Source: Microbacterium candidum
GTDB taxonomy: Bacteria; Actinomycetota; Actinomycetes; Actinomycetales; Microbacteriaceae
DNA length: 64,000 nt
Assembly: GCF_030315975.1 (NCBI RefSeq)
Contig: NZ_JASXSZ010000001.1
Coordinates: 744,001-808,000, forward strand
Direction: 5' to 3'
In this document: positions 8,933 to 18,292 of the stretch, in pieces
Position numbering within the stretch: position 1 is the first letter of the stretch
Layout of the letters: each line of letters begins with the position of its first letter
Notes under the pieces: model-generated
Database searches by the model: none
What the model saw: only the letters and a program-made list of their open reading frames with translations
What the model was told of the DNA's origin: nothing
Translations under genes and position numbers: made by a program

Positions 8933-9823
8933 TCAGCCCTTGTGCTGGCTCCGATAGGTGGACGGACTCATTCCGTGGGTGCGTCGGAACTGACGCGAGA
9001 AGTACAGCGGGTCCGGGTAACCGACGGTCGCGGCCACCTCGGCGATGGTCAGGTCCGTCGTGTCGAGGAGGCTGCGCGCCCGCGCCATCTTCAATGAGGC
9101 GTGATAGGCCGCGGGACCGCTGCCCGTCGCCTGCCGGAACATCGCACTCAGGTGAGACGCGGACACGCCCACGAGCGCGGCGAGCTCGGGCACGCTGATG
9201 GTCCCGTCGACGCGGGCATCGAGGTAGTGCATCGCACGTTCGAGAGCGGATCCTTCGGCCGGGAGGATGCTGTCCACGGCGATCCGCGTCAGCAGCTGCC
9301 AGGCGATCCCGGATGCCGCAAGCAGATGGGCGGGCGTCGGGCGTCGCTCGAGGATCGAGATGAGCTCGTCGAACAGGGCGATCACGCGATCGACGGAACG
9401 GAGTCTGCTCACCGCTTCCGGCGGGCCGAGCATCGGACCGGTCAGCTCGGCCGCATCCGTGCCCCGCACGTGCAGCCACCAGATCGTCCATGGGTCCGTG
9501 TGCGACGCCCGGTACTCGTGCGGGGTGTGCGCGGGGATGGTGACGCAGGATCCACGCGAGATCACATGCGTCTCGCCGGCGATGGTGACGCTGCCCGAAC
9601 CCGCGACGCACAGGATGACGATGGTCTCCGGCGCGCCCTTCGCACGCACACGGCGGTGGCCTGCTGCCGCGGGGAAGCAGCCCGCATCCGTCACGGTCAG
9701 CCTCCGTGTGCCGGGCCGCGAAAGAGCCGCTTCGACCTGAGGTCTGGGGATGACGCACAGCCGCTGGTTCAGGAACCCCTCACGCCGATATGGCGGATGG
9801 TCGCCGATCATCGATTCATCCAT
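8933..9823 (-). CDS. AraC-family transcriptional regulator
   Basis: A 296-residue regulator with an N-terminal cupin ligand-binding domain (VTIAGETHVISRGSCVTIPA, about residues 75-100) and a C-terminal AraC double HTH. The second HTH carries the signature TIAEVAATVGYPDPLYFSRQ (near residues 250-270). The ATG at 9823 is preferred because GAGGG precedes it at a six-base spacing; an in-frame ATG seven codons upstream (9844) is possible. The gene is divergent from the DUF5107 gene with only 56 bp between starts. The cupin-AraC layout is typical of sugar-responsive regulators, so it probably controls that neighbour. Confidence 0.9.
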   Translation of the reverse strand: MDESMIGDHPPYRREGFLNQRLCVIPRPQVEAALSRPGTRRLTVTDAGCFPAAAGHRRVRAKGAPETIVILCVAGSGSVTIAGETHVISRGSCVTIPAHTPHEYRASHTDPWTIWWLHVRGTDAAELTGPMLGPPEAVSRLRSVDRVIALFDELISILERRPTPAHLLAASGIAWQLLTRIAVDSILPAEGSALERAMHYLDARVDGTISVPELAALVGVSASHLSAMFRQATGSGPAAYHASLKMARARSLLDTTDLTIAEVAATVGYPDPLYFSRQFRRTHGMSPSTYRSQHKG

Positions 9824-9879
9824 GTATTCCCTCATTCTGACCATACCCCGGTGATGGACGCGCTCATAGCCTCAGAGGC

Positions 9880-12855
9880 ATGACGAGCGCCCCCACGACC
9901 TCCCCGTCGACATCACCCGCCGGTGCCGCCCTCGCACCGCATGCGCACACCCGCATCGTGCTGCCGGATGCCCCCGCGGCGCTGCGCGCCACGCTCGACG
10001 AGGGGGCTGCGATCGCGTGGGAAGAGCCTGTCGCCATCCGGACCTATGAGGCCGGCGAGCCCAGCGAATACCCGATGTACCTCGACCATCGCGTGTATCA
10101 GGGATCGAGCGGAAAGGTCTATCCGATTCCCTTCACGGAGAGTGTCTCGGATGTGCCCGTGCTCCGCGAGTGGCAGGCCGTCCACCTCGAGAACGAGTTC
10201 GTCCGTCTCGTCGTCCTCCCTGAACTCGGGGGCCGCATCCACATCGGGTTCGACAAGACCACCGGCTACGACTTCTTCTACCGCAACAACGTCATCAAGC
10301 CGGCTCTGGTGGGCCTCGCCGGTCCGTGGATCAGCGGCGGCATCGAGTTCAACTGGCCGCAGCACCATCGCCCCGCGACCTACCTGCCCGTCGAGACGGC
10401 GATCGAGCACGGCGACGACGGATCGGTGACCGTCTGGTGCCACGATCACGACCCGTTCGCACGGATGTCGGCACAGCACGGCGTCCGGCTGCGCCCTGGC
10501 AGCTCGGTGGTGGAGCTCGCGGTGCGCCTTCACAACCGGACGGACGAACGGCAGACCTTCCTGTGGTGGGCGAACGTCGCCGCTCGCGTGCATGACGACT
10601 ACCAGTCCTTCTTCCCCGAAGACGTCCACTACGTCGCCGACCATGCGCGCCGCGCGCTCACGGCGTTCCCGGAGGCCGATCGGGCGTACTACGGCGTGGA
10701 CTATCCCGCGCTCGCGGAGCAGAAGCCGGGTGCTGACCGCATCGACTGGTACCGCAACATCCCGGTCCCCACGTCCTACATGATCGTCGACTCGCAGCAG
10801 GACTTCTTCGGCGGCTACGACCACGCGGCGGGGGCGGGCTTCGTGCACTGGGCGGAACGGCGGCTGTCGCCCGGCAAGAAGCAGTGGACGTGGGGTGACG
10901 CGCCGTTCGGCCACGCCTGGGACGCGCAGCTCACCGATGAGGATGGCCCGTACGTCGAGCTGATGGCCGGCGTCTACACGGACAACCAACCCGACTTCAC
11001 GTGGCTCCTCCCGGGCGAGACGAAGACCTTCACGCAGTACTGGTATCCGATCCCGGCCATCGGCCCCGCCCACCAGGCGACGCCCGACGCAGCCGTGCAC
11101 GTCGAGCGCGGCGATGCGATCGCCGCATCCTTCGCCGTCACCCGACCGCAGCCGGGAGCCATCCTGCGGGTCGTGCAGGGCGGAGAGGTGGTCGCGTCCC
11201 GCTCGGTGGACCTCGTGCCGGGGAACGTCGCATCGATCGAGGCGGCCGCATCCGAGAGCGCGACCGTCGTCGAGCTGCTCGACGCCGGTGGACGCACGCT
11301 CGTACGGTGGGAGCCTGCGCGGCAGGGCACCGACGAGGAGCCGTGGGTCGCGGACGAGCCGCCGCTGCCGGAGGCCATCGACACCGTCGAGGAGCTCTAT
11401 CTCACGGGTCTGCACCTCAGCCAGTACCGGCATCCCACGCGGTCGCCGCTGCCCTACTGGCATGCGGCGCTGGAACGCGACCCCGGAGATGCGCGCACCA
11501 ACCTCGCGATCGCCGATCGCGACTACCGCGCAGGCCGTTATGAGGAGGCGCATGCGCGTGCCGTGGTGGCACTCGCCCGCCTGACCCGCCGCAACGCGCA
11601 GCCGCAGGATGCGGAGGTGTTCCACCTGCTCGGCCTCATCCTGAGACGGCTCGGTCGCAGGACCGAGGCGGAGCAGGCCTTCGGGAAGGCGGGCTGGGAC
11701 GGCACATGGGCGGCTGGGAGCGGGTTCGCGCTCGCGCAATCCCTCAGCGAGCGCGGTCGGAATCGTTCCGCGCTCCGCGTGCTCGACTCGATCGACGGCG
11801 TCGTCGGACACGACGCGCGGCGTGCCGCCCTCCGCGCACTGCTCCTCAGACGGGACGGACGCGAGACCGAGGCGCGCGCGATGATCGACGCCGCTCTCGC
11901 CGCGGACCCGCTTGATGCGACGCTGCGCGTCCTCGCGAGCGAGCGCGCGCCGGAGGATGCCGGCATCCTGTTCGACGTCGCCCTCGAGCTGCGTGATGCG
12001 GGCTTCGCGGAGGACGCGCTCGATGTGTTCGCCCGCGCGGCGGCCGCGCCCATCCCGCCGTCCGGAAACGTGCGGGCGCTCGCCCACTACGCCTCCGCCG
12101 CCGTGCTCGAGGAGCTCGCTCGTTTCGAGGACGCCGCAACGGAGCGGGCGCGGGCCCGTGGCAGCGAGCTCATCCGGGCGTTCCCGAACGGGCTCGACGC
12201 CCTCGACATCCTGACGGGCGCTCTCGCCGCCGACGAGACGGATGCGGTCGCCCATTCCCTGATCGGCATGCTCCTGTACTCGCTGGGTCGCCGGAACGAA
12301 GCCGCCCGGCATTGGGAGCGGGCGATCAAGCTGGGCCTGCGCGACCGGGTGCTGCTGCGGAACGCCGCGCTCGCGGCCTACAACATCACCCACGACGACG
12401 ACCGGGCTTGGGAGCTCTACGCCGAGGCTGTCGAGCTCGCGCCCACCGATCCCCGCCTGCGGTACGAGCAGGATCAGCTCGCGCTGCGTCTCGCCCACTC
12501 CGTGGCGGAGCGGCTCGAGCGGCTGTCGCCCGTGCGCGACATCGTGCTCGAGCGGGACGATCTCGCCATCGAGTACGTCACGCTCCTGGTCGCCGGAGGG
12601 CGCGCTCCGGAGGCGTACGAGATCCTGAGCACCCGCGCCTTCCATCCGTGGGAAGGAGGCGAGGGCAGGGCTGTCGCCGCATGGGATGCGACCTTGGCGG
12701 CGCTTGGGCGGCCCGCGACCGAGCCCCCGGCGAGCCTCGGGGAGACCCGGGCGCAGTACGTCGCCCCCGTCGCCCGGCACGAGAACGGCGTCACCGACTA
12801 CTTCGCGACGAGCCTGCCGGAGCTGCTCCTCTTCGCACGCGAGGCCGAGGACTGA
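9880..12855 (+). CDS. DUF5107 domain protein with C-terminal TPR repeats
   Basis: A 991-residue cytoplasmic protein without signal peptide or membrane segment. Residues about 40-400 form the DUF5107 region, rich in beta structure and resembling carbohydrate-active folds: VRLVVLPELGGRIHIGFD and GGIEFNWPQHHRPATYLP are the conserved blocks. From about residue 500 the chain is helical with repeated TPR-type units, for example HSLIGMLLYSLGRRNEAARH. Proteins with this layout usually sit in glycoside utilisation loci, and I infer a carbohydrate-acting role; no reaction is established from the sequence. Divergent pairing with an AraC sugar-type regulator and the glycosidase region a few kb away support this. 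A terminator hairpin follows. Confidence 0.8.
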   Translation: MTSAPTTSPSTSPAGAALAPHAHTRIVLPDAPAALRATLDEGAAIAWEEPVAIRTYEAGEPSEYPMYLDHRVYQGSSGKVYPIPFTESVSDVPVLREWQAVHLENEFVRLVVLPELGGRIHIGFDKTTGYDFFYRNNVIKPALVGLAGPWISGGIEFNWPQHHRPATYLPVETAIEHGDDGSVTVWCHDHDPFARMSAQHGVRLRPGSSVVELAVRLHNRTDERQTFLWWANVAARVHDDYQSFFPEDVHYVADHARRALTAFPEADRAYYGVDYPALAEQKPGADRIDWYRNIPVPTSYMIVDSQQDFFGGYDHAAGAGFVHWAERRLSPGKKQWTWGDAPFGHAWDAQLTDEDGPYVELMAGVYTDNQPDFTWLLPGETKTFTQYWYPIPAIGPAHQATPDAAVHVERGDAIAASFAVTRPQPGAILRVVQGGEVVASRSVDLVPGNVASIEAAASESATVVELLDAGGRTLVRWEPARQGTDEEPWVADEPPLPEAIDTVEELYLTGLHLSQYRHPTRSPLPYWHAALERDPGDARTNLAIADRDYRAGRYEEAHARAVVALARLTRRNAQPQDAEVFHLLGLILRRLGRRTEAEQAFGKAGWDGTWAAGSGFALAQSLSERGRNRSALRVLDSIDGVVGHDARRAALRALLLRRDGRETEARAMIDAALAADPLDATLRVLASERAPEDAGILFDVALELRDAGFAEDALDVFARAAAAPIPPSGNVRALAHYASAAVLEELARFEDAATERARARGSELIRAFPNGLDALDILTGALAADETDAVAHSLIGMLLYSLGRRNEAARHWERAIKLGLRDRVLLRNAALAAYNITHDDDRAWELYAEAVELAPTDPRLRYEQDQLALRLAHSVAERLERLSPVRDIVLERDDLAIEYVTLLVAGGRAPEAYEILSTRAFHPWEGGEGRAVAAWDATLAALGRPATEPPASLGETRAQYVAPVARHENGVTDYFATSLPELLLFAREAED

Positions 12856-12872
12856 GAGCGAGAACACCAGAG

Positions 12873-12898
12873 CGGCGGCACCCATCGGGTTGCCGCCG
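12873..12898. terminator. Hairpin between convergent genes
   Basis: Arms CGGCGGCA and TGCCGCCG enclose a CCC/GGG inner stem with a one-base bulge. The hairpin lies 18 bases after the DUF5107 stop and before the convergent amidohydrolase stop, so it may terminate transcription from both sides. Confidence 0.55.
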
Positions 12899-12944
12899 GT
12901 GCCCCGCCCAGCGCACTCCGTTCGAGGGCGCTGCGCCGCGCGGT

Positions 12945-14057
12945 CTATCCGACGTCGGTGACGATCGCCAGCGTCCCGCCGCCGGCCGGCCCCTGCTGCA
13001 CCGCTCCGGCTGATGCCCAGATCATCGTGTCCTGGAGCATCGACGCGAAGGCGCCGGCGATGACGCTGCGCATCGTCCGGCTGTAGGACGGGTCCTGCGT
13101 GACCTGGCGGCGGCCGCGGAGTTCTCCGCCGACGGGGTTCTCGAACTTGATGTAGACGCCGACGATCCGGGCCGACTGCTCCGCGGTCAGCGGGCCGTCG
13201 CCGACCTCGACGCCGGCCCGGCGCAGCGCCCGCGGCACGGCGCCGACGTCGAGCACATCGGCGAACGCGGCGTGGCCGACCCGCAGCCGCCCGCCCGCAC
13301 CCGGGCGGTTGCCGAACACCATGAGCTGCGACTGCGGGCCGGGCCCGCCGGTGCCCTCCCACGGATTGCACGACACCGAAAGCCTGCCCGACCACACGTC
13401 GAGGTCGCTGCCGATCTGATCGTCGGACGGCATCGCGAGTCCCTCCGTGGCGACGCCCACGCCGAGCGCGGCGCTGCCGCTGCCGATCCGGAACATCGTC
13501 TCGTCGTCGGCATCCAGGACGAGGGGATCGACGGCGCGCGCCGCATCCATCTCCGCCGGAGTCGGGTAGTACGACTTGCCGACGACGAACTCGACCTCTT
13601 CGGGACGGATGCCGGCGTCCGCCGCCCCGGCGCGCACGGCGTCCGCGTTGACCTGCACCGCCCGGGCCGTGCCGACCCACTCCGGCCGGATGACCTCGGA
13701 CCGGGACGTGCCGAGTGCCAGGCGTGGTGCACCGTCGGCGGCGGGCTCGGACGGGATGCGGGTGTACACGACGAGGTGCGGCGTCAGGATCGTGCCCACC
13801 CCGGCGCTGAAGGCCATCGGGATCTGCTCGATCCGGTCCGCGGAACGCGTGCCGCGGTCGAGGAGCAGTCGGCGCACCGCATTGTGGGCGTCGACGCGCC
13901 CCGTGTCGCCGGGCTCCCAGCCCTCGATCTTGCCGGTGACGGCGACGACGTCGTCGGGACGCAGCAGTCCGTCATCGATGAGCGCCGCGAGCCCCGACAC
14001 ATCCGCCGGGTCGCCCGTCGCGACGCGGTGCGCATCGATGGCCGTCGTGGGTGTCAT
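12945..14057 (-). CDS. Ring-opening amidohydrolase, AtzD/barbiturase family
   Basis: A 370-residue member of the small cyanuric acid amidohydrolase/barbiturase family, which hydrolytically opens a cyclic imide ring. Three pseudo-repeats each supply a Ser-Lys pair. By alignment from memory with AtzD (K42, S85, K162, S233, K296, S343) the counterparts here are K43, S84, K161, S227 or S229, K304 and S349. The substrate-binding arginines have counterparts R54, R190 and R327. The C-terminal signature QGPAGGG is intact. The usual Ser-Gly-Gly motifs read Ser-Ala-Gly (FSAG, ASAG), which may shift specificity. It follows a phosphoesterase and a GH38-like gene in the same direction, an unexpected setting. 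The fold family is convincing; the substrate is open. Confidence 0.87.
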   Translation of the reverse strand: MTPTTAIDAHRVATGDPADVSGLAALIDDGLLRPDDVVAVTGKIEGWEPGDTGRVDAHNAVRRLLLDRGTRSADRIEQIPMAFSAGVGTILTPHLVVYTRIPSEPAADGAPRLALGTSRSEVIRPEWVGTARAVQVNADAVRAGAADAGIRPEEVEFVVGKSYYPTPAEMDAARAVDPLVLDADDETMFRIGSGSAALGVGVATEGLAMPSDDQIGSDLDVWSGRLSVSCNPWEGTGGPGPQSQLMVFGNRPGAGGRLRVGHAAFADVLDVGAVPRALRRAGVEVGDGPLTAEQSARIVGVYIKFENPVGGELRGRRQVTQDPSYSRTMRSVIAGAFASMLQDTMIWASAGAVQQGPAGGGTLAIVTDVG

Positions 14058-14104
14058 GTCCGCTCCGTTTCGTATACCGGACGATCATGACAGGCGGTCG
14101 GATA

Positions 14105-15217
14105 TCAGGCGAGCGGAGGCAGCTCCACACGGTGGACGACCGCGCCGTCGAGCCTCACCATCGTTGCGGTGAGGCCCGCGGCGTCGGCGGAGAGGTCGAT
14201 CCACGTGGCGGCCTCCGCGGCCGCCGGGTCCGCATCGGGGCCACCCGCGACGAGTTGCGCGTAGGGGAACAGCGCATCGGCGGGCAGGAAGGCCGGGTAA
14301 TGGGTGTGGCCGGACACGACGAGCTGCGCGCCCCATGCGACGAGCGAGTCATGCCACGCGTCGCGGCTCATCCGGCTGAACCAGTCGTATCCGTCGTCGT
14401 CGTAGTCCGGAGCCGTCTCGTCGACCCATCGCAGCGGGATGTGGCAGAACACGATGCGGAACGGTGCGTCGGCGATCTCCGGACGGCGGATCGTCTCCGC
14501 CAGCCACTCGGCCTGCTCGGCGCGCAGCGCTTCGAACGCCACACGGCCCTCGAAGGTCGGGTGGGCGTCGGGTTTGTCCTCGCCGGTGTGCAGCCCGATG
14601 GCGGCCACGGGGCCGAGGCGCGCGGCCCAGTACGGCGAGCCGGCAGGGGTCGCGACGAACTCCTGGAGCCGGTGCGCCCACGCGCCGCGCACATCGTGAT
14701 TGCCGATCACGAGGGCGAGCGGGCGGCGGGCGGTGATATCCCGGCCGGCGGGATGCAGCACCGTCGACGTGAACGCATCCGGCCGCTTCCAGTCGTTGCA
14801 CACGTCGCCGTTCCACACCAGCAGGTCGGCCGCGGGCGTGACGTCGTCGAGGCGGCGCAGTGTGTCGTCGTGCTCGTGCGTGTCGTTCCACACGGCGATC
14901 CGGGCGGTGGATGCCGCGGCATCCAGTGTGTGCGTCGTCTTCCAGGCTCCGACGTGCCGTTCGCGATCGTCGGCGGCCTCCGTGACGGCGCGCACGCGCA
15001 CGGCGGTGCCCGGAGCCAGCCCCGACACCCGGACGCGCAGCACCTCGACGCCCTGCGGCACCATGCCGAAGGCGTCCGATCGGGCGCTGCCGTGCCGGGA
15101 GCCGGCATCCCACTCGACCCAGCCCCGGGCCGGGCGCGACACCGCCCAGACGACCTCGAAGCCGTCGGCACGCGGTGCCATGACCACGGCCGGCGTCGTC
15201 ACGAGAGGGGCGCTCAT
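14105..15217 (-). CDS. Calcineurin-like metallophosphoesterase with N-terminal Fn3-like domain
   Basis: A 370-residue protein. Residues about 1-95 resemble the fibronectin-like domain found before purple-acid-type phosphatases (ARGWVEWDAG, VSGLAPGTAVRVRA). The metallophosphoesterase core follows: WNDTHEHD, LLVWNGDVCNDW, LVIGNHDVRG, FCHIPL and VSGHTHYP supply the expected Asp, Asn and His metal ligands (first Asp motif reads N-D-T-H). There is no signal peptide, so it probably acts in the cytoplasm. Its ATG overlaps the upstream GH38-like stop (ATGA), so the two are co-translated. The substrate is unknown; a sugar phosphate or phosphodiester would fit the context. Confidence 0.88.
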   Translation of the reverse strand: MSAPLVTTPAVVMAPRADGFEVVWAVSRPARGWVEWDAGSRHGSARSDAFGMVPQGVEVLRVRVSGLAPGTAVRVRAVTEAADDRERHVGAWKTTHTLDAAASTARIAVWNDTHEHDDTLRRLDDVTPAADLLVWNGDVCNDWKRPDAFTSTVLHPAGRDITARRPLALVIGNHDVRGAWAHRLQEFVATPAGSPYWAARLGPVAAIGLHTGEDKPDAHPTFEGRVAFEALRAEQAEWLAETIRRPEIADAPFRIVFCHIPLRWVDETAPDYDDDGYDWFSRMSRDAWHDSLVAWGAQLVVSGHTHYPAFLPADALFPYAQLVAGGPDADPAAAEAATWIDLSADAAGLTATMVRLDGAVVHRVELPPLA

Positions 15218-17277
15218 CCGAGTTCCAGCTCGAAGCGGTAGCGCAGGTCGTCGTCGAACCACATGCGGAAGTTCGTGCCCCACATGTTGTTGTGCAGGTT
15301 GACGTTGAAGCCGTCCTCCGGGCGCGCGACGCGGTTCTCGAACCGGTACAGCTGTGGGTCGCCGACGGCGACGAGCGGTGCGTCGAGCGTCGCCAGGCGG
15401 AAGGCGTCCGCACCCTCGCGGTGCACGCCCGACACGGCATGCAGGCTGCGGTTGCCGCCCCGTACGACGTGCGTCGGATCGACGAGGGTGCCGAGCTTCT
15501 CGAGCTTCCACTCGCCGTCCGCGGGCGCCGGGCGGAAGCCGAGCCAGCTCGCCTCGGGCAGTCGCGACGCATCGCGCCCCGCAGCCGTCAGGGTCACGCG
15601 GATCCCGCCGGAGCCGTGCGGAAAGCGGTACTCGAGGCGCAGGTCGCGCGGGGCGCCCCACACGGTGGATGCCTCGGGCGGCAGGTCGAGCGACACGTCG
15701 ATGACGTCGTGGTCGTCCTCGGTCCGGAGGCGGGCGCCCGCGACGCGGGGTTCGAACACGCGGGCCGGATGCGTCGCCGCGATTGAGAGTCCCGGCTTGG
15801 ACTGGTCGGGGATCGCCCAGACGCCGGTCTCATCGAGATCGCGGCAGTACTGGTCGAGCCAGAGCCGCTCGTCGCGCTCGTCGAAGGTCTGGTAGCGGTA
15901 GGCGGCCAGCCGGTGCTCGTCGCCCGCCCACTGCCGGCCCGCGGCATCCACTGCCGAGACGAGCGATCCGTCTTCAGCGAGCCGGACCCGGAATCGTCCG
16001 GCGACGACCTCCTCGCCGGGTTCGACGACGGTGCCGGACAGCGGAGCGACGGCCGTCTGCAGCGCCCGGAGCGCGGCGCGCGCCTCCTCGGCGCGCTCGG
16101 GCGCCAGCGCCGCGATCGCCCGCCCGAGGTAGCCCCGCTGCTCGGCCCACGACCCCTCGAAGCCCGAGTAGGTGAGCGCGCGGCCCGGGTGATCCTCGTA
16201 CGCCCATGCGTATGCGGCGGTGTCGGCCGGATTGCGGGAGACGTCGACGGCATCCCTCGCCCGCGCCGCCCCGAACTCCGCCTTCGTGTAGTTGACGTAG
16301 TCGGGCAGGAACGTCTTGAGGTCCTCGCCCCACGTGTGCTCGGCGACCAGCAGGAGGGCGTCGGAGAAGGCGATGCCCTCCGCGGACTCGGGGTCGAGCT
16401 CGCCGCCGTCCACCCACCGGGTGCGCAGGGCGAGCAGGCTCCGCAGGCCCGCCGTGAGAAGCGGGTCGCTGCCGACGCCGTGGATCCAGCTGTCGCCGAT
16501 CTCGTCCTCCACGACGGGAAGGAGGTCGCGCGCGGGGAGCACGTCGGCGGCGAAGGCGTCGAGGGTGGATGCCACGATCCGCGCACCCGGGTACGCCTCG
16601 GCAAGCGCGGCGAAGAGCGCTTCGACCTCGTCGGCGGACGGCGGACCGAAGTTGTCGCCCGTGTGGGCGAGGTGCAGAGCGCTCGTCCCTCCGGGGGCGA
16701 CGGCGACACCGAGCTCCAAGGCGCCGTAGCTGCGCGCGTAGTTCACGACGACCTCGTGGCCGTCGGGGGAGCGCCAGAGGAAGAACTCGGGGACGTCCGG
16801 GACGGCGGACGCGCCGTTCACCCCGAGGTGGAGGAACTCGATGCCCGCGTCGGCGAGGAACGGCACGAGCCCGATCGTGTGTCCCGGGACGTCGGTCATC
16901 TTCGCGGCGATCGTGCGCGTGCCGAAGCGCTCGTCGAGTCGTCGTGCGATCCGGATGCCGTGCTCGACGAGACCCGCATCCATCACCTCCGTGTGGGTGG
17001 TGACGGGAAGGCCGTGCCAGCGGATCGCCCCGCGCTCGATGGCCGCCTCCAGGCGCGCGCGCTCGTCGTCGGTGCCGGCGTCGAGGGCGTGCCGGATCAT
17101 CCAGGACCCGGTCGTCCAGACGAAGCGGGCGTCGCCGCCGCGGGCGTCGAGCTCCTCGGCCAGCGCGATCGCGCGGGGGAGATAGGAATGCACGTAGCGA
17201 TTCGTGACCTCGGCGGCGAGGTCGGTGAATCCGACGTCGAGGTGTGTCTTGAAGACGACGTGAACGGTCGAGATCAA
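15214..17277 (-). CDS. GH38-like glycoside hydrolase (DUF5054)
   Basis: A 687-residue protein resembling alpha-mannosidases of family GH38. The N-terminus HVVFKTHLDVGFTDLA carries the His-x-Asp metal pair of the GH38 TIM-like barrel. MTDVPGHTIGLVPFLADAGI near residue 165 corresponds to the nucleophile region. A beta-rich C-terminal half follows. The TTG at 17277 is chosen because AGGAGG precedes it at about seven bases; upstream codons do not look like family sequence. No signal peptide, so it would act on imported oligosaccharides. The promoter region is shared with the divergent sugar ABC operon and holds two LacI-type operators, so it belongs to that regulon. Confidence 0.85.
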   Translation of the reverse strand: MISTVHVVFKTHLDVGFTDLAAEVTNRYVHSYLPRAIALAEELDARGGDARFVWTTGSWMIRHALDAGTDDERARLEAAIERGAIRWHGLPVTTHTEVMDAGLVEHGIRIARRLDERFGTRTIAAKMTDVPGHTIGLVPFLADAGIEFLHLGVNGASAVPDVPEFFLWRSPDGHEVVVNYARSYGALELGVAVAPGGTSALHLAHTGDNFGPPSADEVEALFAALAEAYPGARIVASTLDAFAADVLPARDLLPVVEDEIGDSWIHGVGSDPLLTAGLRSLLALRTRWVDGGELDPESAEGIAFSDALLLVAEHTWGEDLKTFLPDYVNYTKAEFGAARARDAVDVSRNPADTAAYAWAYEDHPGRALTYSGFEGSWAEQRGYLGRAIAALAPERAEEARAALRALQTAVAPLSGTVVEPGEEVVAGRFRVRLAEDGSLVSAVDAAGRQWAGDEHRLAAYRYQTFDERDERLWLDQYCRDLDETGVWAIPDQSKPGLSIAATHPARVFEPRVAGARLRTEDDHDVIDVSLDLPPEASTVWGAPRDLRLEYRFPHGSGGIRVTLTAAGRDASRLPEASWLGFRPAPADGEWKLEKLGTLVDPTHVVRGGNRSLHAVSGVHREGADAFRLATLDAPLVAVGDPQLYRFENRVARPEDGFNVNLHNNMWGTNFRMWFDDDLRYRFELELG

Positions 17278-17304
17278 CTCGTGATCCTCCTCATCGAGAA
17301 AACA

Positions 17305-17352
17305 TGTTTGCGTAAACACGATCCTTGCGTATACTCCATGTGAACGCAAACA
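17305..17352. promoter_or_regulatory. Divergent promoter with two LacI-type operators
   Basis: Operator 1 at 17305-17318 (TGTTTGCGTAAACA) and operator 2 at 17339-17352 (TGTGAACGCAAACA) match each other in inverse/direct orientation around ACGCAAACA. On the plus strand TTGCGT (17308-17313) and TATACT (17330-17335) form a promoter with a 16-bp spacer. Operator 1 covers the -35 and operator 2 the start site, which is textbook repression geometry. The third copy lies at the lacI gene (23484-23497). Confidence 0.75.
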
Positions 17353-17377
17353 TGCCCACGAAGGAGTGACACGGCAC

Positions 17378-18292
17378 ATGACGACGCAAGCTGCAGTCGG
17401 AGCGATCCGGCCGCGCCGACGCATCCGGCGCGACTGGGCGGGCTGGTGGTTCGTCGGACCATTCTCGCTCGTCTTCGCGATCGTCCTGATCGCCCCGCTC
17501 GTCTACGCGGTCGCGCTGAGCCTCTTCCGCGACACGCTCATCGGGGGAACGCAGTTCGTCGGGTTCGAGAACTACGCCACGGCGCTGACCGACCCGAAGT
17601 TCTGGGACGCGACGCTCCGCGTCACCGTCTTCCTGTTCGTGCAGGTGCCGATCATGCTCGGGCTCGCGATGGTCGCAGCGCTCGCGCTCGACAGCGCGCG
17701 CCTGCGGTTCGTGCCCTTCTACCGGCTCAGCATCTTCCTGCCGTACGCCGTGCCGGGTGTCGTCGCGGTCATGATCTGGGGCTACATGTACGGGTCGCAG
17801 TTCGGGCTGGTCGCCGATCTCAACCGGTGGCTCGGCACTGCCATCCCCGCACCGCTGTCCAACACCTTCGTCCTCGCCGCGATCGGCAACATCGTGACGT
17901 GGGAGTTCGTCGGCTACAACATGCTGATCTTCTTCTCCGCTCTCCAGGCGGTGCCGCAGGAGCAGTACGAGGCCGCGGAGATCGACGGCGCGGGCCCCTT
18001 CCGCACGATCTTCAGCATCAAGATCCCGTCCATCCGCGGCGCCATCGTCGTCGCGACGATCTTCTCGATCATCGGCAGCTTCCAGCTGTTCAACGAGCCC
18101 TCCGTGCTGCAGAAGATCGCCCCGAACGTCATCAGCAGCTACTACACGCCCAACATGTACGCCTACAACCTCTCGTTCGCGGGTTCCCAGTTCAACTACG
18201 CCGCGGCGATCGCGATCGTCTCGGGCATCATCACGATGGTCATCGCGTACGTCGCTCAGGGAATCGGAAACGGGAAGGAGCGGAACCGATGA
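17378..18292 (+). CDS. Sugar ABC transporter permease (MalF type)
   Basis: A 304-residue inner-membrane permease of the carbohydrate uptake CUT1 family. About six hydrophobic segments follow an Arg-rich N-terminus. The cytoplasmic EAA loop is EQYEAAEIDGAGPFRTIFSI near residue 200, where it contacts the ATPase. AAGGAG lies 11 bases upstream of the ATG at 17378; a GTG at 17366 is an alternative. Its stop overlaps the second permease gene by four bases. No ATPase gene is present in this operon, so it must use a shared MsiK-type ATPase encoded elsewhere, which is common for actinobacterial CUT1 systems. Confidence 0.94.
   Translation: MTTQAAVGAIRPRRRIRRDWAGWWFVGPFSLVFAIVLIAPLVYAVALSLFRDTLIGGTQFVGFENYATALTDPKFWDATLRVTVFLFVQVPIMLGLAMVAALALDSARLRFVPFYRLSIFLPYAVPGVVAVMIWGYMYGSQFGLVADLNRWLGTAIPAPLSNTFVLAAIGNIVTWEFVGYNMLIFFSALQAVPQEQYEAAEIDGAGPFRTIFSIKIPSIRGAIVVATIFSIIGSFQLFNEPSVLQKIAPNVISSYYTPNMYAYNLSFAGSQFNYAAAIAIVSGIITMVIAYVAQGIGNGKERNR

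Noticed and set aside
9913..13680. A 1255-codon open frame on the minus strand
   Set aside because: It lies antisense to the DUF5107 gene and crosses the amidohydrolase gene out of frame. Its composition is Arg/Gly/Ala-rich, as expected from codon bias in high-GC DNA.
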